From Heritagella caecorum (GTDB lineage: Bacteria; Bacillota; Clostridia; Oscillospirales; Acutalibacteraceae): 64,000 nucleotides of DNA. The stretch lies in contig CAJFQL010000002.1 of the NCBI GenBank assembly GCA_904419035.1, forward strand, positions 38,941 through 102,940, written 5' to 3'. The position numbers and the translations under genes were made by a program. Below the pieces are notes generated by a model. It was not told the origin of the DNA, made no database searches, and worked only from the letters and a program-made list of their open reading frames with translations. Below are positions 49,996 to 60,200 of this stretch, one piece after another. Numbering within the stretch: position 1 is the first letter of the stretch; every line of letters starts with the position of its first letter.

Positions 49996-51720
49996 ATGAG
50001 ACGAACAGTTCTTGGGTATATCCGCCCCTATACCTGGCGTATAGCCGGGGGCATTACCGTTAAAATGAGTGCAGCCCTGGCGGAATTGGCCATTCCGTGG
50101 ATTCTCTCGTATATGATTGACACGGTCATTCCCACCCGGAATGTGCAGACGGTAGTCTTGTGGGGGGCCGGCATGATTGTGTGTTCCCTGGGGGTATGGG
50201 GGGGCAATATTTTAGCCAACCGCATGGCCAATGCGGTGTCGCGGGATGTGATACGCACCCTGCGCCACGACCTGTTTGCCCGTATTTCCTATTTGAGCAG
50301 CCGTCAAGTAGACCAGTTTACGGTTTCGTCCCTGATTTCCCGGATGACCTCCGATACGTATACCCTGCACCAGACTATCGGCATGGCGCAGCGCATGGGG
50401 GTGCGGGCGCCGATTCTGCTATTGGGCGGCATTGCGGTGACGCTGACCCTTGACCCGGCACTGACCCTGGTGATGTTGTGCACACTGCCCGTGGGGGCGG
50501 CCGCTGCCTTCGTCGTGTCCCGCCGGGGCGTACGGCTGTACCGCGGGGTGCAGCGCCGGGCGGACCACATGTTTACGGTGGTGCGGGAAAATATCACCGG
50601 CGCCAGGGTGATTAAAGCGTTATCCAAAGAGGCGTACGAAATCAACCGCTTTGACGGAACCAATAAGGATTTGACCCAGGCGGAATTTACCGCTTCCAAA
50701 ACCATGGCGGTCATCGACCCCATTGTGACCATCACCCTGAATCTGGGGTTGGTGCTGGTCGTGGTGGTGGGCGCCTTCCGTGTGAATGCCGGGTTGACGG
50801 AAATCGGGAAAATTGTGGCCTTTTTAAATTACTTCACCATCATTTTGCAATCGCTGATGGCGATTACCCGTATTTTCACCAATGTATCCCGGGCGGTGGC
50901 GTCCGGTTCCCGGGTGGAAGAGGTACTAAATACCCAAGAGGAACTGTACGAAGAAACCAGCCGGTACAAAAAGCCGAAACCCGAGGCCCCGGCGGTGGAA
51001 TTTGACCATGTGGATTTTTCGTATGATAGCGGCGGATTCGGACTGCATGACCTGAATTTTACCGTCAAAAAGGGCGAAACCCTGGGCATCATCGGCGCTA
51101 CCGGCAGCGGCAAAACCACCATTGTGCAGGCTTTGCTGCGGTTTTATGATGTACAAAAAGGGTGTGTGCGCGTCCATGGCATTGATGTGAGAGAGTATGC
51201 CAGTAAAGAGCTGCGGGACCTGTTCGGGGTGGTCTTCCAAAATGACATCTTGTTCCAGGATACCATCGCCGAAAATATCGATTTTGGGCGGGGCCTGTCG
51301 GAAGAAGAGTTGTGGCAGGCCTGTTCTTGGGCCCAAGCGGAGGACTTTGTGCGGGAAGCCGGGGGGCTTTCGGCGCCGGTAGCCATCCAGGGGGCGAACC
51401 TCAGCGGCGGCCAGCGCCAGCGGCTGCTGCTGGCCCGTGCGTTGGCGGGGAAACCGGATATTTTGCTCCTGGATGATTCCTCCAGTGCCCTGGACTACCG
51501 CACCGATGCAGCGCTGCGCCGGGCCATACGGGAACATTTACCCCATACTACCAAGATCATTGTGGCCCAGCGGATCAGCTCCGTGATGCACGCCGAACAG
51601 ATTGCCGTGCTGGAAAACGGGAAGATTGTGGCACTGGGCCGACACGAAGACTTATTACAAAACTGTCCGCTGTACCAGGCGATCAGCCGTTCGCAGTTGG
51701 GGGGTGGAGCGAATGGGTAA
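49996..51720 (+). CDS. Heterodimeric ABC exporter subunit A (degenerate Walker B)
   Basis: ATG 49996 is preferred over GTG 49987 because it gives proper spacing from AAAGGGTG. The 574-residue half-transporter has six helices (1-310) and an ATPase domain with GATGSGKTT, LSGGQRQR and ILLLDDSSSALD. The catalytic Glu after Walker B is Asp and the H-loop His is Gln (VAQRISSV), as in the degenerate-site half of BmrCD/LmrCD/TM287-288 exporters. The partner gene overlaps its stop by 8 bp. Role: efflux of drugs, lipids or peptides. Confidence 0.94.
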   Translation: MRRTVLGYIRPYTWRIAGGITVKMSAALAELAIPWILSYMIDTVIPTRNVQTVVLWGAGMIVCSLGVWGGNILANRMANAVSRDVIRTLRHDLFARISYLSSRQVDQFTVSSLISRMTSDTYTLHQTIGMAQRMGVRAPILLLGGIAVTLTLDPALTLVMLCTLPVGAAAAFVVSRRGVRLYRGVQRRADHMFTVVRENITGARVIKALSKEAYEINRFDGTNKDLTQAEFTASKTMAVIDPIVTITLNLGLVLVVVVGAFRVNAGLTEIGKIVAFLNYFTIILQSLMAITRIFTNVSRAVASGSRVEEVLNTQEELYEETSRYKKPKPEAPAVEFDHVDFSYDSGGFGLHDLNFTVKKGETLGIIGATGSGKTTIVQALLRFYDVQKGCVRVHGIDVREYASKELRDLFGVVFQNDILFQDTIAENIDFGRGLSEEELWQACSWAQAEDFVREAGGLSAPVAIQGANLSGGQRQRLLLARALAGKPDILLLDDSSSALDYRTDAALRRAIREHLPHTTKIIVAQRISSVMHAEQIAVLENGKIVALGRHEDLLQNCPLYQAISRSQLGGGANG

Positions 51721-53458
51721 AATGAAAAAAACAGCCATATTAGGGCGGCTATTGCGCTATTTAATGGCCCATCGGGTGTACATGCTGGCGGCCATTTTGC
51801 TGACGTTGGCCGCTAACGGCCTGGCCCTGGTGGGGCCATACCTGTCGGGGTGCGCCATCGATGCGGTGGAACCCGGTACCGGACGGGTGGACTTTCCCGA
51901 CGTGTTTTTGTACTGCGGTTTAATGGCGATTTGCTACCTGGTTTCCGCCGGTATGACATACCTGATTAACCGGATCATCATCAAAGTCAGCCGCCAGGTG
52001 GTCTTCCACATGCGCGCCGAAGTTTTTTCGAAAATCACAAAATTGCCGGTGGGGTACTTTGATACCCACCAAACCGGGGATATGCTCAGCCGGATTTCCT
52101 ATGATATCGATACGATCAACACATCCCTTTCCACCGATATGGTGCAGATTTTTGCCAGCACGGCTACGGTGGTGGGGTCGCTGGCCATGATGGTCATGAT
52201 TTCCCCGTTGCTGACGCTGGTTTTTGCTGTGACGGTACCGCTGGCCATCTTTTTGACCAAAAAGATCACGTCTTTTACCCGGCCTCTGTTCCGGGCCCGG
52301 TCGAAAAAGCTGGGGGAACTCAACGGCTTTGTCGAAGAACGCATTGGCGGACAGAAAACGCTGAAGGCGTATAACCAGGAAAAGCGCACCATCGAAAAAT
52401 TGGATGTGCAAAATGAGGAAACCGTTCAGGCGTATTATAAAGCCGAATATTACGGCAACACGGTGGGGCCTTCGGTCAACTTTGTCAACTGCCTGTCGCT
52501 GTCCCTTGTCAGCCTTTTCGGGACCTTGCTGTTTTTAAACGGCCAAATGACCGTGGGGAATATCGCCTCGTTTGTCCTGTATTCCCGCAAATTCAGCGGC
52601 CCGATTAACGAAGTGGCCAATATCTTTGGCGAATTGCAGTCCACCTTTTCGGCGGCCGAGCGGGTGTTTGCCCTGTTGGATGAAGAAGTGGAACCAGCCG
52701 ACCGCCCGGGGGCCCAGTCCCTGTTGCATCCCCGGGGGGATGTTGCCTTGCAGCACGTGGATTTTGGGTACAAAAAGGGGGCGCCGGTGATTCGGGATTT
52801 GTCGCTGCATGCTCCCAAAGGTGCACTGATCGCGATTGTGGGGCCCACCGGTGCGGGCAAGACGACGCTGGTGAATTTGCTTATGCGGTTTTATGATCCG
52901 GATGGCGGACGTATTATGATGGATGGACACGACATTCGGGATTTGCACCGGAAAGATGTGCGAGGGGCCTATTCCATGGTCTTGCAGGACACCTGGCTGT
53001 TTGCCGGTACCGTGTTTGAAAATATTGCGTACGGAAAAGAAGGCGCCACCCGGGAAGAAGTACAGGCAGCCTGTAAGGCGGCCGGGATTGATACGTTCAT
53101 CCGGTCTTTGCCCAAAGGGTACGATACCATGATTCACGAGGATGCGTCCAACCTTTCCAAAGGGCAAAAGCAGCTGATGACCATTGCCCGCGCCATGCTG
53201 TTGCCCTGTGAATTGCTCATTTTGGACGAAGCTACGTCCAATGTGGATACCCGCACGGAAGAACAAATTCAGGCGGCCATGCGCACGTTAATGAAGAACA
53301 AAACCTGCTTTGTGATTGCCCACCGGCTTTCCACCGTGCGCAATGCCGACTGTATTTTGGTGGTGCGCGACGGGCAGGTGGTAGAGCAAGGACGTCACGA
53401 AGAATTGATGGAGCAGGGCGGCTTTTATGCCCGGCTTTATCAGGCCCAGTTTTCCTGA
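51713..53458 (+). CDS. Heterodimeric ABC exporter subunit B (canonical Walker B, degenerate signature)
   Basis: ATG 51713 lies 8 bp inside the preceding gene and follows GGGGTGGAG; a second ATG at 51722 is possible. The 581-residue protein has six helices (15-320) and an ATPase domain with GPTGAGKTT, signature LSKGQKQL in place of LSGGQ, LLILDEATSNVD with the Glu, and H-loop IAHRLSTV. With subunit A this makes one good and one degenerate ATP site, the standard asymmetric exporter. Substrate unknown. Confidence 0.94.
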   Translation: MGKMKKTAILGRLLRYLMAHRVYMLAAILLTLAANGLALVGPYLSGCAIDAVEPGTGRVDFPDVFLYCGLMAICYLVSAGMTYLINRIIIKVSRQVVFHMRAEVFSKITKLPVGYFDTHQTGDMLSRISYDIDTINTSLSTDMVQIFASTATVVGSLAMMVMISPLLTLVFAVTVPLAIFLTKKITSFTRPLFRARSKKLGELNGFVEERIGGQKTLKAYNQEKRTIEKLDVQNEETVQAYYKAEYYGNTVGPSVNFVNCLSLSLVSLFGTLLFLNGQMTVGNIASFVLYSRKFSGPINEVANIFGELQSTFSAAERVFALLDEEVEPADRPGAQSLLHPRGDVALQHVDFGYKKGAPVIRDLSLHAPKGALIAIVGPTGAGKTTLVNLLMRFYDPDGGRIMMDGHDIRDLHRKDVRGAYSMVLQDTWLFAGTVFENIAYGKEGATREEVQAACKAAGIDTFIRSLPKGYDTMIHEDASNLSKGQKQLMTIARAMLLPCELLILDEATSNVDTRTEEQIQAAMRTLMKNKTCFVIAHRLSTVRNADCILVVRDGQVVEQGRHEELMEQGGFYARLYQAQFS

Positions 53459-53461
53459 TCG

Positions 53462-53505
53462 ACAAGATCTCTGTTTTGCCCAAAAACAGAGATCTTTTTT
53501 TGCTC
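53462..53505 (+). terminator. Terminator after the ABC exporter operon
   Basis: AAGATCTCTGTTTT and AAACAGAGATCTT form a hairpin followed by T7. Confidence 0.88.
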
Positions 53506-53720
53506 TAATAAGAAGGAGAAGAAGAGGAAAGAGAAAAGAGGAAAGCCAGGAAAAAGAGCCGCAACCAGCCGTATAAAAGAGAGGTGGGAAGCCAATTTTG
53601 CCAAAAATCCGCTGCATTTGAAGATCCGGTGTGAACGATTGGGTTTCAAGGAGACAGCCCGTATGGGAAGGCCGCTTTTTAGATAAGGTGGCTAAAAGAT
53701 ATTATGTTGCACAAAAATCA

Positions 53721-53749
53721 TTGATTTTTATAGAAAACTTTGATATTCT
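53721..53749 (+). promoter_or_regulatory. Promoter of the secondary alcohol dehydrogenase gene
   Basis: TTGATT (53721-53726) and TATTCT (53744-53749), 17-bp spacer. Confidence 0.6.
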
Positions 53750-53832
53750 TGTGACGAAGTACAGGAGGAGTTCCCCTTGAAAAAGGGCATACTTCTTTTA
53801 TGGCAGATGTGAAAAAGGAGGATTATAGTCGT

Positions 53833-54888
53833 ATGAAAGGTTTTGCGATGTTACGGATTGGGGAAACCGGCTGGATCGAAAAAGACCGGCCTGTTTGCGG
53901 CCCTATGGATGCCATTTGTAAGCCCATTGCGCTGGCGCCGTGTACGTCGGACGTGCACACGGTGTGGGCCGGGGCTATTGGTGACCGCCACAACATGATC
54001 CTGGGGCATGAAGCCGTGGGCGAAGTGGTGGAAGTCGGCAGCTTGGTGCGGGATTTTAAAGTGGGGGATAAGGTACTGGTATCGGCCATTACGCCGGACT
54101 GGAACTCCAAAGCGGCCCAGGAAGGGTACCCCATGCATTCCGGCGGCATGCTGGCGGGCTGGAAGTTTTCGAACTTTAAAGATGGCGTATTCGGCGAGTA
54201 TTTCCATGTAAACGACGCGGACGGCAACCTGGCCCATCTGCCGGACGGCATGGATTTGGGAGCCGCTTGCATGATCAGTGATATGGTGCCCACGGGCTTC
54301 CACGGCGTGGAACTGGCCGATGTACAGTTTGGCGATAACGTGGCCGTGATCGGGATCGGCCCGGTGGGGCTGATGTCGGTGGCGGCAGCGGCGATTCGCG
54401 GTGCGGCGGATATTTACGCCGTAGGGTCGCGGAAAAACTGCTGCGACCTGGCCAGAGAATTTGGCGCTACGGATATTATCAATTACCGGGAAGGCGACAT
54501 CGTCGAACAGATCATGGAAAAAACCCATGGGCTGGGCGTGGATAAAATTGTAGTAGCCGGCGGCGATAACGACACCTTTGACCAGGCGATCCGTATGCTC
54601 AAGCCCGGCGGTGTGATTGGCAATGTGAATTATCTGGGCGAAGGCGACGCCATTCGGATTCCCCGGGTAGAGTGGGGCTGCGGTATGGGCCACAAGACCA
54701 TTCGCGGCGGGTTGATGCCCGGCGGCCGGGTGCGCTCGGAAAAACTGGCCCGGCTGGTGATTGCCAACCGGATTCATCCCGAAAAGCTGATTACCCATAC
54801 GTTTAACGGGCTGGAAGGCGTAGAACCCGCGCTGATGATGATGAAGGATAAACCTCGCGATTTGATTAAACCGTTGGTTTTGCTGTAA
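53833..54888 (+). CDS. NADP-dependent secondary (isopropanol-type) alcohol dehydrogenase
   Basis: ATG 53833 follows AAAAAGGAGG; the frame opens earlier at 53800 but without homology. The 351-residue protein has the same length as the Clostridium beijerinckii isopropanol dehydrogenase and closely resembles it. Zinc ligands C37, H59 and D150 fall at the same numbers, and the NADP-binding G198, S199, R200 and Y218 are all kept. It should reduce ketones or aldehydes such as acetone or acetaldehyde with NADPH. The gene is single and flanked by a promoter and terminator. Confidence 0.95.
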   Translation: MKGFAMLRIGETGWIEKDRPVCGPMDAICKPIALAPCTSDVHTVWAGAIGDRHNMILGHEAVGEVVEVGSLVRDFKVGDKVLVSAITPDWNSKAAQEGYPMHSGGMLAGWKFSNFKDGVFGEYFHVNDADGNLAHLPDGMDLGAACMISDMVPTGFHGVELADVQFGDNVAVIGIGPVGLMSVAAAAIRGAADIYAVGSRKNCCDLAREFGATDIINYREGDIVEQIMEKTHGLGVDKIVVAGGDNDTFDQAIRMLKPGGVIGNVNYLGEGDAIRIPRVEWGCGMGHKTIRGGLMPGGRVRSEKLARLVIANRIHPEKLITHTFNGLEGVEPALMMMKDKPRDLIKPLVLL

Positions 54889-54904
54889 ATATTCCAATGA
54901 TAAA

Positions 54905-54942
54905 AAATGGCGGACGGCCGTAAGGCCGCCCGCTATTTTTGT
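54905..54942. terminator. Terminator between convergent genes
   Basis: GCGGACGGCC-GTAA-GGCCGCCCGC hairpin with one mismatch, then TATTTTT. Confidence 0.8.
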
Positions 54943-55517
54943 CAGGTGAGTAGCGGTTGTAAGAGGGTAACCGCAACTTCAGTCACTCCGCACAGGCTCA
55001 TGACCAAAATGGGGTTTACATGGCGCCTTTGCAAGAAGTAGAGGGAAACTGCAAAATAAATCACGGCGCGCACATCCACGTTGGTCATGGTGAAAAGCAC
55101 CATGTCACCGCCAAAAAACGAGGAAAGCAAAATGGAAAGCCCTGCGGAGGCAATCATGGCCACCACCGCCGGGCGCAGCGCCTGGAGCGTGCCCTGCAAA
55201 AGGCTGAGTGTGCGGTAACGGGCGTACAACATGGCGAGTACAGTGACCAATATGCAGGAAGGCAGCACACACCCCAAAGTGGCCACAAGGGCCCCGGGCA
55301 GCCCGGCAATGCGGGTACCTACAAAGGTGGCCGCGTTGACGGCAATGGGGCCGGGGGTCATCTGGGAGATGGTGACCAGATCCACAAATTCCGCGGAACT
55401 GATCCAGTTATGCAACGTGACCACCTGTTCTTCGATAAGCGGCATGGCGGCATAACCACCGCCAAAACTGAAGGCGCCAATTTGCAGAAAGCTGAGAAAC
55501 AGTTGCAGGTAGATCAC
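54942..55517 (-). CDS. Chromate transporter, short-chain subunit 2
   Basis: GTG 55517 is preferred: it follows GAAAGGGGGA and overlaps the previous stop by 4 bp (GTGA); an ATG at 55541 has no ribosome site. The 191-residue protein has about six helices and the ChrA half-motifs FSFGGGYAAMPLIEEQVV and ISQMTPGPIAVNAATFVG. Short ChrA proteins work in pairs and export chromate or act as general anion carriers. Confidence 0.9.
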   Translation of the reverse strand: MIYLQLFLSFLQIGAFSFGGGYAAMPLIEEQVVTLHNWISSAEFVDLVTISQMTPGPIAVNAATFVGTRIAGLPGALVATLGCVLPSCILVTVLAMLYARYRTLSLLQGTLQALRPAVVAMIASAGLSILLSSFFGGDMVLFTMTNVDVRAVIYFAVSLYFLQRRHVNPILVMSLCGVTEVAVTLLQPLLT

Positions 55518-56101
55518 GCCTTTTTCCCCCTTTCGGCCCATTTGGTGCGCACAATCCCGATCAGGGCGGCGGCCAGAATCAACAGGACTACGTTGACATT
55601 GAAAAAGTAATTGAGCACAAAACAGGCGGCCATGATGAAAATGGAAAGAAAATCCCGTTCATTAAACGGTTTGGCGCCCATATCCATCACTACCGAGGTG
55701 ATCACCGCCGCGACACCGGCCTGCATGCCCCGCAAAAGGGCTTTGACAATTACGTTCTCACAAAACGCCTGATACCCCACCGAAATTAGGCTCAACAGAA
55801 TCAGGGGCGGCAACACGGCGCCCACCACGGATACCAGCACCCCGGGAATGCCGCACAGCTTATATCCCACGATGATGGCACCATTGACGGCAATGGCACC
55901 GGGGGAGGATTGGGCAATGGCTACCAGATCCAGCATTTCGTCTTCTTCAATCCAGTGCAGCTGATCGACAAATTTGTTTTTCAGCAGGGTAACGATCACG
56001 TACCCTCCGCCAAAGGTAAAGGCACTGAGGTACAGCGTCGAAAGGAACAATTTGACGAGTACGCGGCTTTTCTTCTGGGGCATGTCCGGCATGGACGGCA
56101 C
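55514..56101 (-). CDS. Chromate transporter, short-chain subunit 1
   Basis: The 195-residue protein is the first half of the split ChrA pair, with FTFGGGYVIVTLLKNKFVD and IAQSSPGAIAVNGAIIVGYK and about six helices. It starts at ATG 56101 with AGGAGGGTGCC nearby. The two genes overlap and so are translated together. A LysR regulator gene is divergent from it and is the likely controller. True substrate in anaerobes may not be chromate. Confidence 0.9.
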   Translation of the reverse strand: MPSMPDMPQKKSRVLVKLFLSTLYLSAFTFGGGYVIVTLLKNKFVDQLHWIEEDEMLDLVAIAQSSPGAIAVNGAIIVGYKLCGIPGVLVSVVGAVLPPLILLSLISVGYQAFCENVIVKALLRGMQAGVAAVITSVVMDMGAKPFNERDFLSIFIMAACFVLNYFFNVNVVLLILAAALIGIVRTKWAERGKKA

Positions 56102-56183
56102 CCTCCTTTATCACAAATCTTTTTCCAAAGTCTAGCATACACCTTCTTTACTTATATGTAAAATAGTATTATCTTATAAAGTA

Positions 56184-56201
56184 TATATGGAAATCCATAT
56201 A
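56184..56201. promoter_or_regulatory. Palindrome in the chr/LysR divergent region
   Basis: TATATGGA-AA-TCCATATA is a perfect 8-bp inverted repeat, followed directly by the LysR ribosome site. It may be the LysR operator or a stem-loop hiding that site. Confidence 0.45.
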
Positions 56202-56215
56202 AGGAGGGAAGGCAA

Positions 56216-57118
56216 ATGACCTTGCGGCACCTACGTATTTTTACGATGGTATACCGGTTGGGCAGCATGTCGGCGGCAGCCGAAAAACTGCATCTGTCCC
56301 AACCGGCGGTGAGCACCGCTATACGGGAAATGGAAACCTACTATGGGGTGCGGCTATTTGACCGGCTGGCCAGGCGGCTGTACCGCACCCCCCAGGGGGA
56401 GAAGATGTACGGGTATGCGGTGCACATTGTGTCGCTGTTCGACGAAATGGAGCAGACGATGAAGCAGCCGGAGGCCGACTTGCTGCGCGTGGGGGCCTCG
56501 ATTACCATTGGCGGCTTGTTTCTGCCGGAATGGGTTTCTCAATTCCGAAACGAGGAGCCACAAGCACAAGTACAGGTGAGCGTGCGCAATACAGGCGAGA
56601 TTGAAGAGGCCCTATTGGGTGGAGAACTGGATTTGGCCTTTGTGGAAGGGGGTGTCAAAGACCCTTTACTGTGCAGCGAACCGTTTTTAAAAGACCGGCT
56701 GTGCCTGTTGGCGCCAAACGGCCACCCGTTAACCGGGCAAGCGGATGTCACCTTGCAGGAAGCAGCCCGGTACCCATTCGTCATGCGGGAAGAAGGTAGC
56801 GCCAGCCGCAGCGTGTGGGAAGAAGCCATGCGGCTGCAGGGGCTGAGCCCCGCCATTTTGTGGGAGAGCGTGAGCAATACCGCCGTGCTGCAGGCGGTGA
56901 TCCATGGGGTAGGGCTGGGCGTGCTGCCCTACCGGCTGGCGAAAAAATCCCTGCAGCAAGGGTTACTATGCGAAATTCCGCTCGCCTTACCTGCTTTGCA
57001 GCGGCAGTTTCGGCTGGTGTACCACCGGCACAAATTTTTTACCCCCACCATGCGGGCGTTCCTGGAGCTGGCCCGGCGGGAAGCCGCCGCGGGGCAGGAC
57101 GAAACGGCCATTTCATGA
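56216..57118 (+). CDS. LysR-family transcriptional regulator
   Basis: The 300-residue protein has the N-terminal winged helix (MTLRHLRIFTMVYRLGSMSAA, then KLHLSQPAVSTAIREME) and a two-lobed effector domain (about 88-290). It is divergent from the chromate-transporter pair, a common sign of local control with a small anionic effector, but no effector can be named. ATG 56216 follows AAGGAGGG. Confidence 0.93.
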   Translation: MTLRHLRIFTMVYRLGSMSAAAEKLHLSQPAVSTAIREMETYYGVRLFDRLARRLYRTPQGEKMYGYAVHIVSLFDEMEQTMKQPEADLLRVGASITIGGLFLPEWVSQFRNEEPQAQVQVSVRNTGEIEEALLGGELDLAFVEGGVKDPLLCSEPFLKDRLCLLAPNGHPLTGQADVTLQEAARYPFVMREEGSASRSVWEEAMRLQGLSPAILWESVSNTAVLQAVIHGVGLGVLPYRLAKKSLQQGLLCEIPLALPALQRQFRLVYHRHKFFTPTMRAFLELARREAAAGQDETAIS

Positions 57119-57126
57119 AACGGCAC

Positions 57127-57155
57127 TTGCGTCCTTCTCCGGTTGGCCGTATACT
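57127..57155 (+). promoter_or_regulatory. Promoter of the cyclic-di-GMP enzyme gene
   Basis: TTGCGT (57127-57132) and TATACT (57150-57155), 17-bp spacer. Confidence 0.7.
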
Positions 57156-57200
57156 TAACATATAGAGAAACCGAAAACAATTTGACGGGAGGAAACCGCC

Positions 57201-60200
57201 ATGACACAACAACCGGCCCTGGTGCTGCTGGTTCCCACAACCGAACAGGAAGCCCTTATGACGGTCCTTTCGCAGGCGTATCAGACCGTGACCGTGGCTT
57301 CGCAAGAGGAAGCGGCCGCCTTGCTGCGGCAGGATGAACGGGAAACCGCCGGGTTGCTGCTGTATGGAACGGAAGAACCCTCCCGTTACGGGCCGCTATT
57401 GCGCATAGCGGAACAAGCAGGGGTGCCGGTTCTGGCCATGGCCGAAAGACAAGAGTGGGAAGAACCCTTTTTGCGGGAAGGCGCCTGGGATTTTGTGTGG
57501 TGGCCGGTAGCACCGGCCGTACTTCAGGTGCGGGTGCAGCACATGACCCGCCGCGGCCGGCAGCTACGTTATGGCCGCCGGCTGCAGGAAAGGGACGACA
57601 TAACCGGGATTTATCGGAAGGAAAAATTTTTTTCCTGTGTGAAAGAAAAACTGGCTACCGCACCGGCGGGGCAGTATGCCCTGGTGCGGATGGATATTGA
57701 CCGGTTTAGTTTAATTAACGCGTTTTTCGGTGTGCGGGAAGGGGACCAGCTGCTGCAGCATATTGCCGGCGTTTTTACCCGGTTTGCCAAACAGCGGGAA
57801 CCGGGCCTTTTATACGGGCGGATTGAAGCCGATACCTTTGGACTTTTGATGCGGTATGAAGAGGAAAAATCGCTGCGCACCCGGCTGCGCCGGATTGATG
57901 ATGATGTGCGGCGGTATAATGTAAGTTTTGATATTTCCCCCACTTTCGGGGTGTACCGGGTGGAGGACCTGACGCTGCCGGTGGATAGCATGTTTGATAA
58001 AGCCAATTTGGCTGCGAAACAGAGTAAAGGGCACTACTTGCATACCATTTCCTTTTATACCGATCAAATGGGGCGCACCGTAGAACGGGAACAGCAGATT
58101 ATGAACGAAATGAACGAAGCCATTCGCCGGGATCAGTTCTACGTGTATTTGCAGCCCAAATACAATTTGCAAAGCCACACGCTGTCGGGGGCCGAGGCAC
58201 TGGTGCGTTGGCATCACCCCAAGTGGGGCGTATTGAGGCCCAGCGAATTTATTCCCGTTTTCGAACGGAACGGCTTTATTGCCCGGCTGGACCGGTATAT
58301 GTGGGAAAAAACCTGCCAGATTTTGAACAACTGGCTGCGGGAAGGCAAAGCCCCCCGGCCGGTTTCGGTAAATGTATCCCGGGTCAATATGTATAACCCC
58401 CATTTGGCCGATGTGATCAGCGGGATTACCCGGCGGTACGGGGTGCCCAACAAATTGCTGCAGCTGGAAATGACCGAAAGTGCCTACACGGATAATCCGG
58501 TTGCCATGAAGCAGATGCTGCAAAAACTGCATGATAAAGGGTTTACGATTTTGATGGATGACTTTGGCAGTGGCTATTCTTCCCTGAATGTGCTAAAAAA
58601 TATGCCGGTGGACCTGATCAAAATCGACATGCAGTTTTTTGGGGAATCCGATGTGCCCGGCCGGGGGGAAAATATCATTGCTTCGGTGGTGCGCATGGCC
58701 AAATGGCTGCAAATTCCCACCGTGGCCGAGGGCGTGGAAAAGCCGGAACAGGTGAGTTTCCTGCGCGGGATTGGCTGTGAATACATTCAGGGGTACTACC
58801 TGTCGCCGCCCATGCTGCCGGAAGAATATGAGGTGTTTGCTTCCCAATATGTGGAACGGGAAGAGCCCCAGGGGGAAACATCCATTGACCGGGAAAATTT
58901 CTGGGTGAGCAATCCCCATTTGCACGATCTGTTTACCGATGTGGAACAGCCGCTGGCTATTTATGAATATACCGGGGACGATGTGCAGGTATTGCGTATT
59001 AACAAAGCGTTTTCCCGGTCGTTTGGGTACCGCAAGGATGAAAAAGGCCGGGTGGTCATTCGCGACATGATGGAGCCCGAAGCGCTGGGGCAGCTGCTGT
59101 TTGCCTGCCGCTGTGCCTCCCAGCGGCGGGGATCGGCGGAATGTGAATACCGCCGGTATAACCGGGACGGGCAGTCCGTGTGGGTGCATATCAATTTGCG
59201 GTATTTAAGCCGGGTAGGCAGCCGTATTATTTTGTTTGGGGTGCTCACCGACATTTCGCTGCAAAAAGAGCTGGAAGAAGAGCTATTCCGGTACCGGACC
59301 ATGATGCCCCGGGAAGAAGAGCGGCCCCGTATTATGCTGATGGATTATTCCGATGGGGACCGGCGGGTGCTGCGCAGCTTTTTAACCCCTGATTATGCCG
59401 TATACGAAGTGAAAAACGGGGAAAAAGCGCTGGAGATCCTGCATCAGCAGCCGATGGATCTCATTTTGCTCAGTACCGCTATGAAAGAAACGGGCGTGGC
59501 GGATTTTTTACAGACGAAAAAACACGATGCCCGGCTATCGCCCATTCCGGTGATGGCCGTCGTGGAAGAGCATACCATGGAGGAACAGGGCTATTTGTTG
59601 GAACAAGGGGTCAGCGACGTGCTGATTCCGCCACTGCTCAGCGAGATTGTGCGCAACCGGGTGCAAAATTTGTTGCGTCCCCGGCAGACCTTCCAGGCTA
59701 TGATGAAAAATTACGAAGAAATGCTGCGGGCTGCCCAAAGCGACAGTTTGACCGGGCTGTTTACAAGGGCCACGGCCGAAGAGATGATCACCCAAAGTTT
59801 GCAGGAAAACGGGGGATGCGGTGCTTTCTTCATGCTGGATATCGATGATTTTAAAATTATCAATGATACCCGGGGGCACCAGGCGGGCGACCGTGTGATG
59901 GCGCAATTCGCCGAAGTGCTGCGGCGGTGTTTTCGGAAAAGCGATATTCTGGCACGTTTTGGCGGGGATGAATTTGTGGTGTTTATGCCCGATGTGACGT
60001 CACGGGAGCTGATTCGGGAGCGGTGCCGGCATTTCATGCAGGAAGCCGGTACCATTGAGGAAAACGGACTGACTGTCTCGTGTTCGGTGGGCATTTCCCT
60101 GTGCCCCGAACACGGGTGCACCGTGGAAGAATTGTACAGGCAGGCCGATCACGCGCTGTATGAGGCCAAACGGCAGGGGAAAAACCGGTTTTCTTTTTAC

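Larger units (their letters stand above)
53459..53832. other. Intergenic region ABC exporter / alcohol dehydrogenase
   Basis: Besides the terminator and the downstream promoter it has a polypurine run of about 35 nt (53510-53544, A and G only). No gene is supported. Confidence 0.55.

Noticed and set aside
53510..53544. Polypurine run as a triplex or regulatory element
   Set aside because: Length and composition alone do not support a function; it lies between a terminator and a promoter and may be chance.
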